Of a stretch of 64,000 bases of DNA, positions 41,312 to 49,567 are shown in pieces. A model generated the notes under the pieces. The model saw only the letters and a list, made by a program, of their open reading frames with translations, searched no databases and was not told where the DNA came from. The translations under genes and the position numbers were made by a program. Every line of letters begins with the position of its first letter. Position 1 is the stretch's first letter. The DNA comes from Opitutaceae bacterium (GTDB lineage: Bacteria; Verrucomicrobiota; Verrucomicrobiia; Opitutales; Opitutaceae). Where the stretch lies: positions 41,850 through 105,849 of the forward strand of contig JAUSID010000289.1 of assembly GCA_030648295.1 (NCBI GenBank), given 5' to 3'.

Positions 41312-43711
41312 ATGGGCCTCAACGAAGCTGACACCTGTCGGGAGTTTGTTACTCCCGCGCTGCAAGCCGCCGGATGGACAGGACCGCGACTGCGTGAGCA
41401 GTATTACTTCACTGACGGTCGCATTTTCGGACCGAATCGTCGCGGCGAGCGCAAACGCGTCGACTATCTTCTCTGCTATTCCCCGACTTTCCCCCTGGCC
41501 GTGGTCGAAGCGAAGGCCGAGGGAGGTGCACGCAACGGCATTCAACAAGCGAGGGACTACGCGTTGATTCTCAAGGTTCACTTCGCTTACGCCTCCGACG
41601 GCGCGGCCATCGTTGAAATCGATCTCGTCGCCGGCACCGAGCGCACCGTGCCCGGCTATCCTTCGCCGGAAGAACTCATGCGCCGCTATCGCGAACGCAC
41701 GAATCTGACCAGCGACCAGGCGGTCGAGCGTTTGCTGACCGCCGACTATCCCACCGAGAACAAGGAATCGCGCTATTACCAAACCATCGCGATCAACCGC
41801 ACCGTCGAGGCCATCGTCTCTGGAAAGAAACGCACGCTCCTCGTGATGGCCACGGGCAGTGGCAAGACGCCAACCGCGTTTCAAATCTGCTGGAAACTTT
41901 GGTCCACGCGTTGGAATCGAGCCGGCACCCCGCATCGCCCCAAGATTCTCTACCTCGCTCACCTCGACGTCCTCGTCGCCGATCCGGTTCGCAAGGACTT
42001 TCAGCCGTTCGGCGACTCCATCACGCGCGTGCAAGGACGCGCCGACACCGCGCACGATATCTACTTCGCCCTCTATCAGGCCGTCGCGCATCCCGATCGC
42101 ATTCCTCCGCTGTATCGCGAGTGGTCGCCCGACTTCTTCGATCTGATCATTGTCGACGAGTGTCACACGGGCAGTGCGCGGGAAGACGGTCTCTGGCGCG
42201 AGATTCTCGTCTACTTCACGTCCGCCGTGCAGCTCGGACTCACCGCCACTCCCGTGCGTGCAGACGACCGCAACACCTACGACTGGTTCGGTCTGCCGCT
42301 TTACACCTATTCGCTCGCCCAGGGTATTGCGGACGGATTCCTCGCGCCCTACCGGCTGCACAACATCATCACCGACGTCGATGCCACGGGCTGGCGACCG
42401 TTCTCCGGCCAGCGCGACAAACACGGCCAGCTCATCCCCGACAAGCTCTACGGGACGCCCGATTTCGAACGCCAGCTCAAGCTCCCCGATCGCACGCGCG
42501 TCTTCGCCGAGCACCTCACCGACTATCTCCGCCGCACCGACCCCTTCGCCAAGACCATCGTTTTCTGTGTCGATCAGGATCACGCCGAGGACATGCGCGC
42601 CGGGCTCGTCGCCTGCAATCGCGACCTCGTCGCCAAGCATCCCGACTACGTCGTTCGCATCACCTCCCTGGAGGGAGACCTCGGCAAAAAGCATCTCGGC
42701 AATTTCATGCTGCCGCGAAAGCGCGTGCCGGTTATCGTCACGACCTCGAAGATGCTCAGCATCGGCGTGGATGCGCAGACCTGCAAAAACATCGTCATCT
42801 GTCGCGTCATCGGAAGCATGGTCGAGTTCAAGCAGATCATCGGCCGCGGCACGCGCGTGCGCACCGACTTCGACAAGTGGACGTTTGACATTCTCGATTA
42901 CACCGGGTCAGCCAGCCTGCTCTTCGCCGATCCAGCTTTTGACGGCGAGCCGCTGCCACTCGAGCCAGCGCTGTTTCCGCCTCCGACTTTGCCAGGCAAC
43001 GAGTCGCCGCTGATCAACGACCCGCCCGTCGGCCCGGTCGCTCCGCCGCCTCCTCCACCGCCGACGCCGCCCGAGCCACCTCGCGGTCCGATCTCGCCTC
43101 CAATCACTCCGCCTATTCCGCCGGTGCCGCCTCCCAAGCCGCCGCGCCTGACGGTCGAGGGCCTGCGGGTGCGCGTCGTCGCCGAGCAGGTGCAGGTCTT
43201 GGATCCCGAAGGCAATGTCCTGCAAACGTTCAGCCTCACCGATTTCACCGGCGACAAGGTCCGCACGCTCTATCCCTCGCCTGAATCCCTCCGCGCCGAA
43301 TGCAGCACGCCCGATGGGCGCGCCCGGATTGTCGCCAGCCTGAACGATCGCGGCGTCGATCTCGACGAGGTCGCGCGCGTGCTCAACCACCCGGAGGCCG
43401 ATCCATTCGATTTGCTCGCCCACGTCGCCTTTCGCACGACCATTGTCCCGCGCGCCGCGCGCGTGGAGCGCGTGCGAAAAACCCAAGCCGCCTTCTTCGC
43501 ACGCTACAGCCCTGCCGCCCGCGCCATTCTCGATCATTTGCTCGAACTCTACGCGGCGCACGGCCCCGCCAATCTCGATCTCGCCGCCGCGGTCGAACTG
43601 CTTCCGTCGCACGAGCAAGCCACGGTCCCGGAAATCGTCGCTCGCTTTGGCGGTCTCCCTTCTTTGGAAGAAGCGCTTGCCGAGCTCAACCGCCAGCTCT
43701 ACGCCGCCTGA
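41312..43711 (+). CDS. hsdR: Type I restriction enzyme, R (endonuclease/translocase) subunit
   Basis: 799 residues from the ATG at 41312. Nuclease domain with 'KRVDYLLCYSPTFPLAVVEA' and 'KAEGG' (PD-(D/E)xK core). SF2 helicase: K185 in 'VMATGSGKTPTA' (Walker A), D282 in 'IIVDECHTGS' (DECH), 'QLGLTATPVR', and 'QIIGRGTRVRTDF' (motif VI). The linker before the C-terminal domain (about 565-610) is almost pure proline ('PPPPPPPTPPEPP', 'PPITPPIPPVPPPKPPR'). It cleaves DNA after ATP-driven translocation when bound with HsdM and HsdS. First gene of the hsdR-hsdM-hsdS operon; hsdM starts 11 bp after its stop. The EcoEI-like family fits. Confidence 0.92.
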   Translation: MGLNEADTCREFVTPALQAAGWTGPRLREQYYFTDGRIFGPNRRGERKRVDYLLCYSPTFPLAVVEAKAEGGARNGIQQARDYALILKVHFAYASDGAAIVEIDLVAGTERTVPGYPSPEELMRRYRERTNLTSDQAVERLLTADYPTENKESRYYQTIAINRTVEAIVSGKKRTLLVMATGSGKTPTAFQICWKLWSTRWNRAGTPHRPKILYLAHLDVLVADPVRKDFQPFGDSITRVQGRADTAHDIYFALYQAVAHPDRIPPLYREWSPDFFDLIIVDECHTGSAREDGLWREILVYFTSAVQLGLTATPVRADDRNTYDWFGLPLYTYSLAQGIADGFLAPYRLHNIITDVDATGWRPFSGQRDKHGQLIPDKLYGTPDFERQLKLPDRTRVFAEHLTDYLRRTDPFAKTIVFCVDQDHAEDMRAGLVACNRDLVAKHPDYVVRITSLEGDLGKKHLGNFMLPRKRVPVIVTTSKMLSIGVDAQTCKNIVICRVIGSMVEFKQIIGRGTRVRTDFDKWTFDILDYTGSASLLFADPAFDGEPLPLEPALFPPPTLPGNESPLINDPPVGPVAPPPPPPPTPPEPPRGPISPPITPPIPPVPPPKPPRLTVEGLRVRVVAEQVQVLDPEGNVLQTFSLTDFTGDKVRTLYPSPESLRAECSTPDGRARIVASLNDRGVDLDEVARVLNHPEADPFDLLAHVAFRTTIVPRAARVERVRKTQAAFFARYSPAARAILDHLLELYAAHGPANLDLAAAVELLPSHEQATVPEIVARFGGLPSLEEALAELNRQLYAA

Positions 43712-43722
43712 TTCCTTTTCTG

Positions 43723-45534
43723 ATGCCTCGCTCCCGCCGACCCGCGCCCGCCCTCCAATCGAAGAAGAAACGCGCGCCCGCCCCTGCCGTCGCCGCGGTC
43801 GAAGTCGCCGCGCCCACCCCGCCGCCCGCCGATTCCTCCCGCGCCGATCTCCGCGCCGCCATTCGCCAGGCCCGCCGCGTGCTGCGCAAAGACCACGGCA
43901 TCTCCACTGACATCGAGCGCCTTCCGCTGCTCACGTGGATCATGTTTCTCAAGTTCCTCGACGACCACGAGTCCGTCGCCGAGACGAACGCCACGCTGCG
44001 CCGCGAACGCTACACGCCGCTCCTCGCCGCGCCCTACCGCTGGCGCGACTGGGCCGCCGGCGAGAAAGGTCTGACCGGTCTCGATCTCCTCAGATTCATC
44101 ACGCAGGACCGCGCGCTCCGGCCCGACGGCAAGGAAGGCCCGGGACTCCTCTCCACCTTGCGCGCACTTCCGCTCGCCGCCGGCGATGACCGCCGCCGCG
44201 TCGTTCGCCAGGTCTTCGAAGGCTGCACCTGCGGACTCAACAGCGGCTCGGTGCTGCGCGATGTCTGCACTCTGATCGACAGCCTGCATTTCAACAGCCG
44301 CGACGATGTCCACACGCTCTCGCTCCTCTACGAGGACATGCTGCGCGAGATGCGCGACGCCGCCGGGCAAAACGGCGAGTTCTACACACCGCGCCCCGTC
44401 ATCCGCTTCTGCATCGCCGCCCTCGACCCCCAGCTCGGCGAAACTTTCATCGACAACGCCTGCGGCACTGGCGGCTTCGTTGTCGCCGCTTACGATTACC
44501 TGAAATCGCAGGCACGCTCCGCCACCGACCTTGCCCGCCTCCGCACCAGCGTGCGCGGTGCCGAGCCCAAGCCGCTCCCGTTCCTCCTCGTGCAGATGAA
44601 TCTGCTCCTGCACGGCATGGACGGCGTGCGCGTGGATCGCGCCAACGCCTTCACCCAAAAACTCGCCGACTACGGCACCGCCGACGAAGTGGACGTGATC
44701 GGCACCAACGTCCCCTTCGGCGCCGAGGTCACCCGCGAAGACCTCTCCGCCTTCCCGCCCGACCGCCAGACGAGCGACAGCGCGCTCCTCTTCCTCCAAG
44801 TCATCATGGCGCGTCTCCGCCGCACGCCCTCCGCCGCCGGTCGCCCCGCCCGCGCCGCCGTCATCGTGCCCAACGGCGTCCTCTCCGACCTCGGCACCGC
44901 CGCCACCATCAAGAAAGATTTTCTCACCGACTTCCGCCTCCACGCCATCATCCGCCTGCCCGAAGGCACGTTCGCGCCCTACACCGACATCCCCACCAAC
45001 ATCCTGCTCTTCGACGCCGCCGGCCCCACGGAGGCCATCGCGTTCTATCACATCCCCACGCCTGCCGACCGCTCCAAGTTCTCGAAGACGAATCCCATCG
45101 AATCCGCCCACCTCGATCCCGTGCTCGCGTGGCTCCGCGCGCCCGTCGAGAGCGAGCATTCTTGGATTGTGAAATGGGGCGACGAACACCGCGCCGCCGA
45201 CACCGCCGCCGCTCCGCATCGCGCCACCGCTCAAGCCGCCGCCGAGGAAGCCCGCACCCACGCGCGCACACTGCGCGACCTGAAAGCCAAGGAAGTGGAC
45301 AAACCCATACTCGCCGCCGCCGAAGCCACGCTGGCCGACGCCGAAACCCGCGCCAAAGCCGCGCAGCAACAGGCCGACGCGCTCTACTGGCCGGTCTTCG
45401 ATCTCGATAACAAAAATCCGCTGGCAAAAGCAGCCGCCGAGCATATCGCTCCGGCCAAGCTCGCCAGGCAGATGGTAAAGCGCGCTGAGCGGTTGACCGA
45501 ATTGCTACGGGAAATTGAAGCGGAACTGAAATGA
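43723..45534 (+). CDS. hsdM: Type I restriction-modification methyltransferase, M subunit
   Basis: 603 residues from the ATG at 43723. The N-terminal about 45 residues are basic and Ala/Pro-rich, then the HsdM N-terminal helical domain ('ERLPLLTWIMFLKFLDDHES'). The methylase core has motif I 'FIDNACGTGGFVVAAYDY' (D244) and motif IV 'IGTNVPFGAEV': the usual (N/D)PPF is N329-V-P-F. It adds N6-methyladenine at the specificity site. The C-terminal about 120 residues form an Ala-rich coiled coil ('AAEEARTHARTLRDLKAKEV'). Its stop overlaps the hsdS start by 4 bp (ATGA 45531-45534). Confidence 0.92.
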   Translation: MPRSRRPAPALQSKKKRAPAPAVAAVEVAAPTPPPADSSRADLRAAIRQARRVLRKDHGISTDIERLPLLTWIMFLKFLDDHESVAETNATLRRERYTPLLAAPYRWRDWAAGEKGLTGLDLLRFITQDRALRPDGKEGPGLLSTLRALPLAAGDDRRRVVRQVFEGCTCGLNSGSVLRDVCTLIDSLHFNSRDDVHTLSLLYEDMLREMRDAAGQNGEFYTPRPVIRFCIAALDPQLGETFIDNACGTGGFVVAAYDYLKSQARSATDLARLRTSVRGAEPKPLPFLLVQMNLLLHGMDGVRVDRANAFTQKLADYGTADEVDVIGTNVPFGAEVTREDLSAFPPDRQTSDSALLFLQVIMARLRRTPSAAGRPARAAVIVPNGVLSDLGTAATIKKDFLTDFRLHAIIRLPEGTFAPYTDIPTNILLFDAAGPTEAIAFYHIPTPADRSKFSKTNPIESAHLDPVLAWLRAPVESEHSWIVKWGDEHRAADTAAAPHRATAQAAAEEARTHARTLRDLKAKEVDKPILAAAEATLADAETRAKAAQQQADALYWPVFDLDNKNPLAKAAAEHIAPAKLARQMVKRAERLTELLREIEAELK

Positions 45535-46694
45535 GCCTGCGCTCTCTCAGCACTCATTCGTGGACGCGCGCTCCACTCCGGCAAGTCGCGAAACAAATCG
45601 ACCGTTGGGAATCAACGGAACCAGGCATCGACTATAAACTTATTGGCGTGAAATGGTGGGGAGGTGGAGTTCATGTCCACGACACGGTCGGTGGTTCGGA
45701 AACCAAGGCGACACAGCTCCGGCGAGTCTGTGCGGACGATCTGGTGATAAATAAAATTTGGGCGCGTCACGGGAGTGTTGCGGTCGTGCCAGAAGCCTTC
45801 GACGGATGCCACGGCTCAGGGGAGTTTCCTACTTTTCAACTCGATCTTAAACAAGTCTCCCCTCGTTGGCTTCACTGGTTGGCGCAATCGAAGTCTTTTT
45901 GGGCGGTGTGTGAGGAGTTGTCTCGCGGAACGAGCGGCAAGAATCGAATCAAACCAGAGAAGTTTCTCGGCATTGAAATTCCACTTCCTTCCTTGCCTGA
46001 GCAGCAGCGCATCATCGCGTGGCTCGACGCTCTTGCCTCCCGCGTTTCCGCCGCGAAGGCACTCTGGTCGGAGCGCACCGAAGACTACCGCCAGCTCACA
46101 CGCGGCCTGCTATTCACCACTGACGCCCGCCCGGAGCCCACCCCTTTTTCCACCCTGCTCACCCGCCGCCCGCTCGACGTAGAGGTCGAGCCCGACGGCG
46201 AATATCCCTTCGGCGGCGTCTACTGTTTCGGCCGGGGAATGTTTCGCCGCGAGCCCAAGCGCGGCAGCGAGTTCGCCTACAAACAGCTCACGCGGGTTCA
46301 CGCGGGAGAGTTTTGCTACCCCAAGCTCATGGCATGGGAAGGCGCGTTCGCCGTGGTGCCGCCGGAATGCGACGGCTGCGTGGTGAGCCCCGAGTTTCCG
46401 GTGTTCACAATCAACACCGCGCGCATCCTGCCCGAAGTCTTGGAAGCCTACTTCCGCCTGCCCGAGACGTGGCAAACGCTCGCCGGCTCCAGCACCGGCA
46501 CCAACCTGCGCCGCCGTCGGCTCAATCCTTCGACGCTTCTTGCCGCCGACATGCCACTGCCGTCGATGGCGCGACAGCAGCAATTTCGCAAAGTCACCGA
46601 AAAACTCCGCGCCGTCGAAAAGGAATTGGGTGCCCTCGAAACCGACCTCGCCGCCCTGCTCCCTTCCGCGCTCGCCCAAGTCTTCGGTGGGTGA
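45531..46694 (+). CDS. hsdS: Type I restriction-modification specificity subunit S
   Basis: 387 residues. Two target-recognition domains: the first about 1-150 and the second about 200-345 ('EPDGEYPFGGVYCFGRGMFR'), separated by conserved coiled-coil spacers. 'LPEQQRIIAWLDALASRVSA' and, after the second TRD, 'MARQQQFRKVTEKLRAVEKE' are the typical 'P...Q..I...L' joints. It sets the bipartite target site for the HsdM/HsdR complex. The last 17 codons recur 1.5 kb downstream, flanking a two-gene cassette. Confidence 0.9.
   Translation: MSLRSLSTHSWTRAPLRQVAKQIDRWESTEPGIDYKLIGVKWWGGGVHVHDTVGGSETKATQLRRVCADDLVINKIWARHGSVAVVPEAFDGCHGSGEFPTFQLDLKQVSPRWLHWLAQSKSFWAVCEELSRGTSGKNRIKPEKFLGIEIPLPSLPEQQRIIAWLDALASRVSAAKALWSERTEDYRQLTRGLLFTTDARPEPTPFSTLLTRRPLDVEVEPDGEYPFGGVYCFGRGMFRREPKRGSEFAYKQLTRVHAGEFCYPKLMAWEGAFAVVPPECDGCVVSPEFPVFTINTARILPEVLEAYFRLPETWQTLAGSSTGTNLRRRRLNPSTLLAADMPLPSMARQQQFRKVTEKLRAVEKELGALETDLAALLPSALAQVFGG
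46642..46694 (+). repeat. 53-bp direct repeat, copy A (3' end of hsdS)
   Basis: From CCGACCTCGCCGCCC to GGGTGA, the last codons and stop of hsdS. It matches 48147-48199 at 50 of 53 positions. All three differences are T/C or G/C changes at third codon positions. Confidence 0.85.
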
Positions 46695-46746
46695 TCGCGT
46701 GATCAAGGCGGGCTTGCGCCCACGCCTGTGAACGGCCTATCAAACC

Positions 46747-47793
46747 GTGGTGTCAGTCTCCCCGCATCCCGACTACATTGAGTTTCGCATCCTCCCCGAC
46801 GACGGCGGGAATGAGGTGCCGGTTGGCCTGTTGCTGCAGGGGCTGCACGGACTGCAGCAGTTGATCCATTTCGGCGCGCTCTCCGTCGAGGGCCGCTCCG
46901 TGCGTCAGCGGGTGCGGGTGTCGGCCGAGATTCAGCAGCGCTACACCCTGCATTGCCGCCCACCGGAACCGGGCAGCTTCAGGGTGGCAGGCCGCGTCGG
47001 TGATCTGCGTGGTTCCCTGGTGCCCACCGGGGATGTTTCCGCGGTAATGGGTCTCGTGCATGGTTTCGCCCACGCGACGCTGGCGGCCGACGGCAATCAA
47101 CTCGTGCGCCTCGTGCCCGACGGACGGCTGCGGGTGAAAATGCTCGATTGCCTGCGCAGCATGGCGCCTCCGCCAGGCGCGGGCTACGCGTATGAATTTC
47201 AAAATTCGGTGGGAGCACCCGTGCGACTCGACGAAGTGCTCTCCGCGCGCGTCGAAGAGGTGCTGCGACCGCCGGCGCTCCGCCAGAGTGTGCGCACGGT
47301 CACCGGCCAGCTCGAGGCGATCGCGTTTTCCGAGCACCGGCTCTCGCTGCTCTACGCGCCCAAAGGCCGCACCCTCGAATGCCTCTACGACGAATCGCTC
47401 GAACCGATGCTCTTCGAGAATCGGCGCGATCTCATTCAAGTCACCGGGCAGGTCGTCGAAGCCGAGGATGGACATCCGCGCCGCATTGTAGAGGTGTCAC
47501 GCATCGAAGACCTCGACCTCTCCCCTTTTGTCGTGACTGAATTCGCCCCCGGTGTGGCCCTGCGTCAGCCGCTCCGGCTGGAGCCGTTCCTCAGCGAGGA
47601 CGAACAACTCCTGCGCCTGCAGCACGCAGAGCTGGACGTCGATGTGTTCGCGCCGACGCGGACCGAATTGCTCGGAGAGCTGCGCGAACAACTCGCGATG
47701 CTCTGGAGCGAATACGCCTTGGAAAAGGATGCCGCGCTTTCGCCGGCTTCGCGCCAGCTCAGAGAAATACTCGTGGGCTATTCCCAAACCTGA
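46747..47793 (+). CDS. Unrecognised 348-residue protein, first gene of cassette inside the restriction locus
   Basis: I do not recognise the family. It starts 'VSVSPHPDYIEFRILPDD' and has no signal peptide or membrane helix. 'VPVGLLLQGLHGLQQLI' (about 24-40) is an amphipathic helix, followed by beta-rich sequence ('RVRVSAEIQQRYTLHCRPPE'). The middle 'DLIQVTGQVVEAEDGHPRRI' followed by 'VEVSRIEDLDLSPF' (about 225-260) resembles an OB-fold-like strand set, and the C-terminal 50 residues are a charged helix ('TELLGELREQLAMLWSEYAL'). The stop is 4 nt before the HicA-like gene, so both are made together. The likely role is antitoxin or accessory subunit of that toxin; this is inferred from position. 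The start could also be the GTG at codon 2. Confidence 0.75.
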   Translation: MVSVSPHPDYIEFRILPDDGGNEVPVGLLLQGLHGLQQLIHFGALSVEGRSVRQRVRVSAEIQQRYTLHCRPPEPGSFRVAGRVGDLRGSLVPTGDVSAVMGLVHGFAHATLAADGNQLVRLVPDGRLRVKMLDCLRSMAPPPGAGYAYEFQNSVGAPVRLDEVLSARVEEVLRPPALRQSVRTVTGQLEAIAFSEHRLSLLYAPKGRTLECLYDESLEPMLFENRRDLIQVTGQVVEAEDGHPRRIVEVSRIEDLDLSPFVVTEFAPGVALRQPLRLEPFLSEDEQLLRLQHAELDVDVFAPTRTELLGELREQLAMLWSEYALEKDAALSPASRQLREILVGYSQT

Positions 47794-47797
47794 TCTC

Positions 47798-48085
47798 ATG
47801 CCACGCGACAAGAGCGACGTCGAAAGCGGGCTTTGCCGAAAAGGTTTCGAGCCCGCGAAGCCGGGCGCAGATCACCGCTATTACATTTATCGCACCCACG
47901 CCGGACAGAAATCCCGGGCGCGCACGCACACGAGCCACGGCAAGGGTTTCGATATCGACGATCACTTGCTGGCGCAAATGGCCCGCCAGTGCGGGCTCAC
48001 CAAGAAGCAGTTTCTCGACCTGCTCGACTGTCCGCTGTCGCGTGAGGACTACGAAAGAATTCTGGCGGCAGCCGGCCGGCTCTGA
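47798..48085 (+). CDS. HicA-like toxin (YcfA/HicA-family double-stranded RNA-binding fold)
   Basis: 95 residues from the ATG at 47798. 'KSDVESGLCRKGFEPAKPGA' followed by 'DHRYYIYRTHAGQKSRART' and 'HTSHGKGFDIDDHLLAQMAR' then 'QCGLTKKQFLDLLDCPLSR' and 'EDYERIL'. The pattern 'KGF....GDH.Y' with a later 'T.TSHG' is that of extended HicA-like proteins; the His of 'GADHRYY' corresponds to the catalytic His region of HicA. HicA toxins cleave mRNA; usually a small HicB antitoxin follows, but none is here. The preceding gene is a 348-residue unknown. I judge HicA-likeness from recalled motifs only. Confidence 0.65.
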   Translation: MPRDKSDVESGLCRKGFEPAKPGADHRYYIYRTHAGQKSRARTHTSHGKGFDIDDHLLAQMARQCGLTKKQFLDLLDCPLSREDYERILAAAGRL

Positions 48086-48146
48086 GCGATGGCGGGACGC
48101 CTGCTATCGCGAACGAGCCCGCACGCCATCGGAAGGGGAATCGCCG

Positions 48147-48199
48147 CCGACCTCGCCGCCCTGCTCCCCTCCGCCCTCGCCCAAGTCTTCGGCGGGTGA
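48147..48199 (+). repeat. 53-bp direct repeat, copy B (orphan hsdS 3' end)
   Basis: The frame encodes 'ADLAALLPSALAQVFGG' and a TGA, the same C-terminus as hsdS, but is preceded by no other hsdS sequence. It closes the 1.5-kb segment that carries the two-gene cassette. The next 120 bp (48200-48319) show no gene. Confidence 0.85.
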
Positions 48200-48319
48200 A
48201 GGCAGTCGGTATCGGCCGTTTGTTCCCCAAAGCGGCGAGCCGATGGCGAATGCCAATCGCCGCAGCGAAAGGCGGTTCCGGCACCATTCGAGCCGTCATC
48301 TTGACAGGCTGGATGACCG

Positions 48320-49150
48320 TTACTCGCGGGTCAGGACTTTCCGATCGACCGCGATTCGCGTGACGATGGCGCCGGGCGACGGGAAATTGGGCCCCGTATT
48401 CAGATTGCTGCCGTCAGTCACCCAGAGCACCCAGTCCGCCGTTGAGTCGGCGGGAGGGGTGAAGGTCTGAACCTCCTTCAACGACACGTCACCCCTTCCG
48501 GCCGCGATCGGGAACGGGGCGCCCAAGGTGGCATTCGGGTCGCGGGGATTGAACCACTGTCCCTTCAAGCCACGTTGAGTAACTCTCAATTGCAGCGCTC
48601 CCGATGTGCTGTAGGCGAGATAGTGATGTCCGTGTTCGGCGAGACAGAAACGGGAAGCGCCACCCGCTTGAACGAGGTGGTTGGCCGGCGACATCCGTTG
48701 AAAAGGAATCCGACTTTGGGCCAGGAACCGCTGGAATGCCTTCTGATCGCTTCCCGTCCCCACGCCCGCCGCGCCGCCGCAGAACGCGGCCCACATGTTG
48801 CTGCGCAAGACGGCATCGCTCTCCGTCTTCAGCACGCCAAATTCGTCCGCCAGATTTGGAATCGGTTCGCCGCGCAAGCTGAGGGCATACTGGTTCACCG
48901 TATCGGGTCCGGCTTTGTTCCCGGCCTGGGACGCAATAAACGTCGCCCAGCTTTCCCCGGAGAAAACCCAGGGATGCGACGTGAGCAAATGCACCGAAAT
49001 GGGACGCTGCCAGGGATTGTGGGCCTGCAAAAGCCGGCCGGCCGTGAATAAAAGCTCCAGGACCTTGTGTTTTCCGACGTCAACTTGCGCTGACAGCGTG
49101 GTGACATACAGAGCCGCACACAACAAAGGGGCGAATGGCAGGGATCTCAT
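48320..49150 (-). CDS. Secreted glycoside-hydrolase-like (DUF4038/DUF5060-type) protein with collagen-binding-like C-domain, shortened
   Basis: 276 residues from the ATG at 49150. Signal peptide about 1-20 ('LPFAPLLCAALYVTTLSAQ'). 'NPWQRPISVHLLTSHPWVFS' and 'SNMWAAFCGGAAGVGTGSDQ' resemble parts of a TIM-barrel glycosidase; the C-terminal 'GQWFNPRDPNATLGAPFPIA' and 'TFTPPADSTADWVLWVTD' are the small sandwich domain often called putative collagen-binding. Most of the N-terminal barrel strands are missing, as full proteins are about 450-500 residues. It could be a deletion product fused to its own signal peptide. Convergent with the restriction locus. Confidence 0.6.
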   Translation of the reverse strand: MRSLPFAPLLCAALYVTTLSAQVDVGKHKVLELLFTAGRLLQAHNPWQRPISVHLLTSHPWVFSGESWATFIASQAGNKAGPDTVNQYALSLRGEPIPNLADEFGVLKTESDAVLRSNMWAAFCGGAAGVGTGSDQKAFQRFLAQSRIPFQRMSPANHLVQAGGASRFCLAEHGHHYLAYSTSGALQLRVTQRGLKGQWFNPRDPNATLGAPFPIAAGRGDVSLKEVQTFTPPADSTADWVLWVTDGSNLNTGPNFPSPGAIVTRIAVDRKVLTRE

Positions 49151-49567
49151 GGGTGGATTTCCAAAGTCGGATGCGTTTTGCGAGTGCTCTGACACGCCAA
49201 GATTGTAGCTTGATGGGGACTTTGACTCAACCGCCGCCCTCCGGATGTCCGAACGGCAGCGACGGAGTTTTCCCGCAGGAGTTGTGAATGACCACGCAAG
49301 AGTTGCGAAACCGACCCCGGTCGACTCGTCTGTTCCCGTGCACGCCGGCCACGCGCGACATCCGGGTCGAAGTGATAGACGCGATCGCGGCCACGGTTGG
49401 AAGGGCAACCGCCTGCTCAGTTCGCTTTTGACGTTTCTGCCCGCGGCGCGCGTTGTCCTGCTCGACAACAACATTGCGCGCCCTGCCCTCGGCCCTGCGT
49501 GATCTGGAAACTTGCCCCGACAAACTGACAACACACCACCGCCCACGCTGTCGCTCACCCAAACGTG
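49151..49567. other. 417-bp non-coding gap
   Basis: Between the divergent glycoside-hydrolase-like gene and the histidine phosphatase. Short open frames on both strands show no recognisable domains. I see no palindrome of note. It would hold both promoters. Confidence 0.5.

Noticed and set aside
46700..46750. A second hsdS or integrase gene at the cassette border
   Set aside because: Only the 3' end of hsdS is duplicated; no integrase or resolvase is seen between 46695 and 48320.
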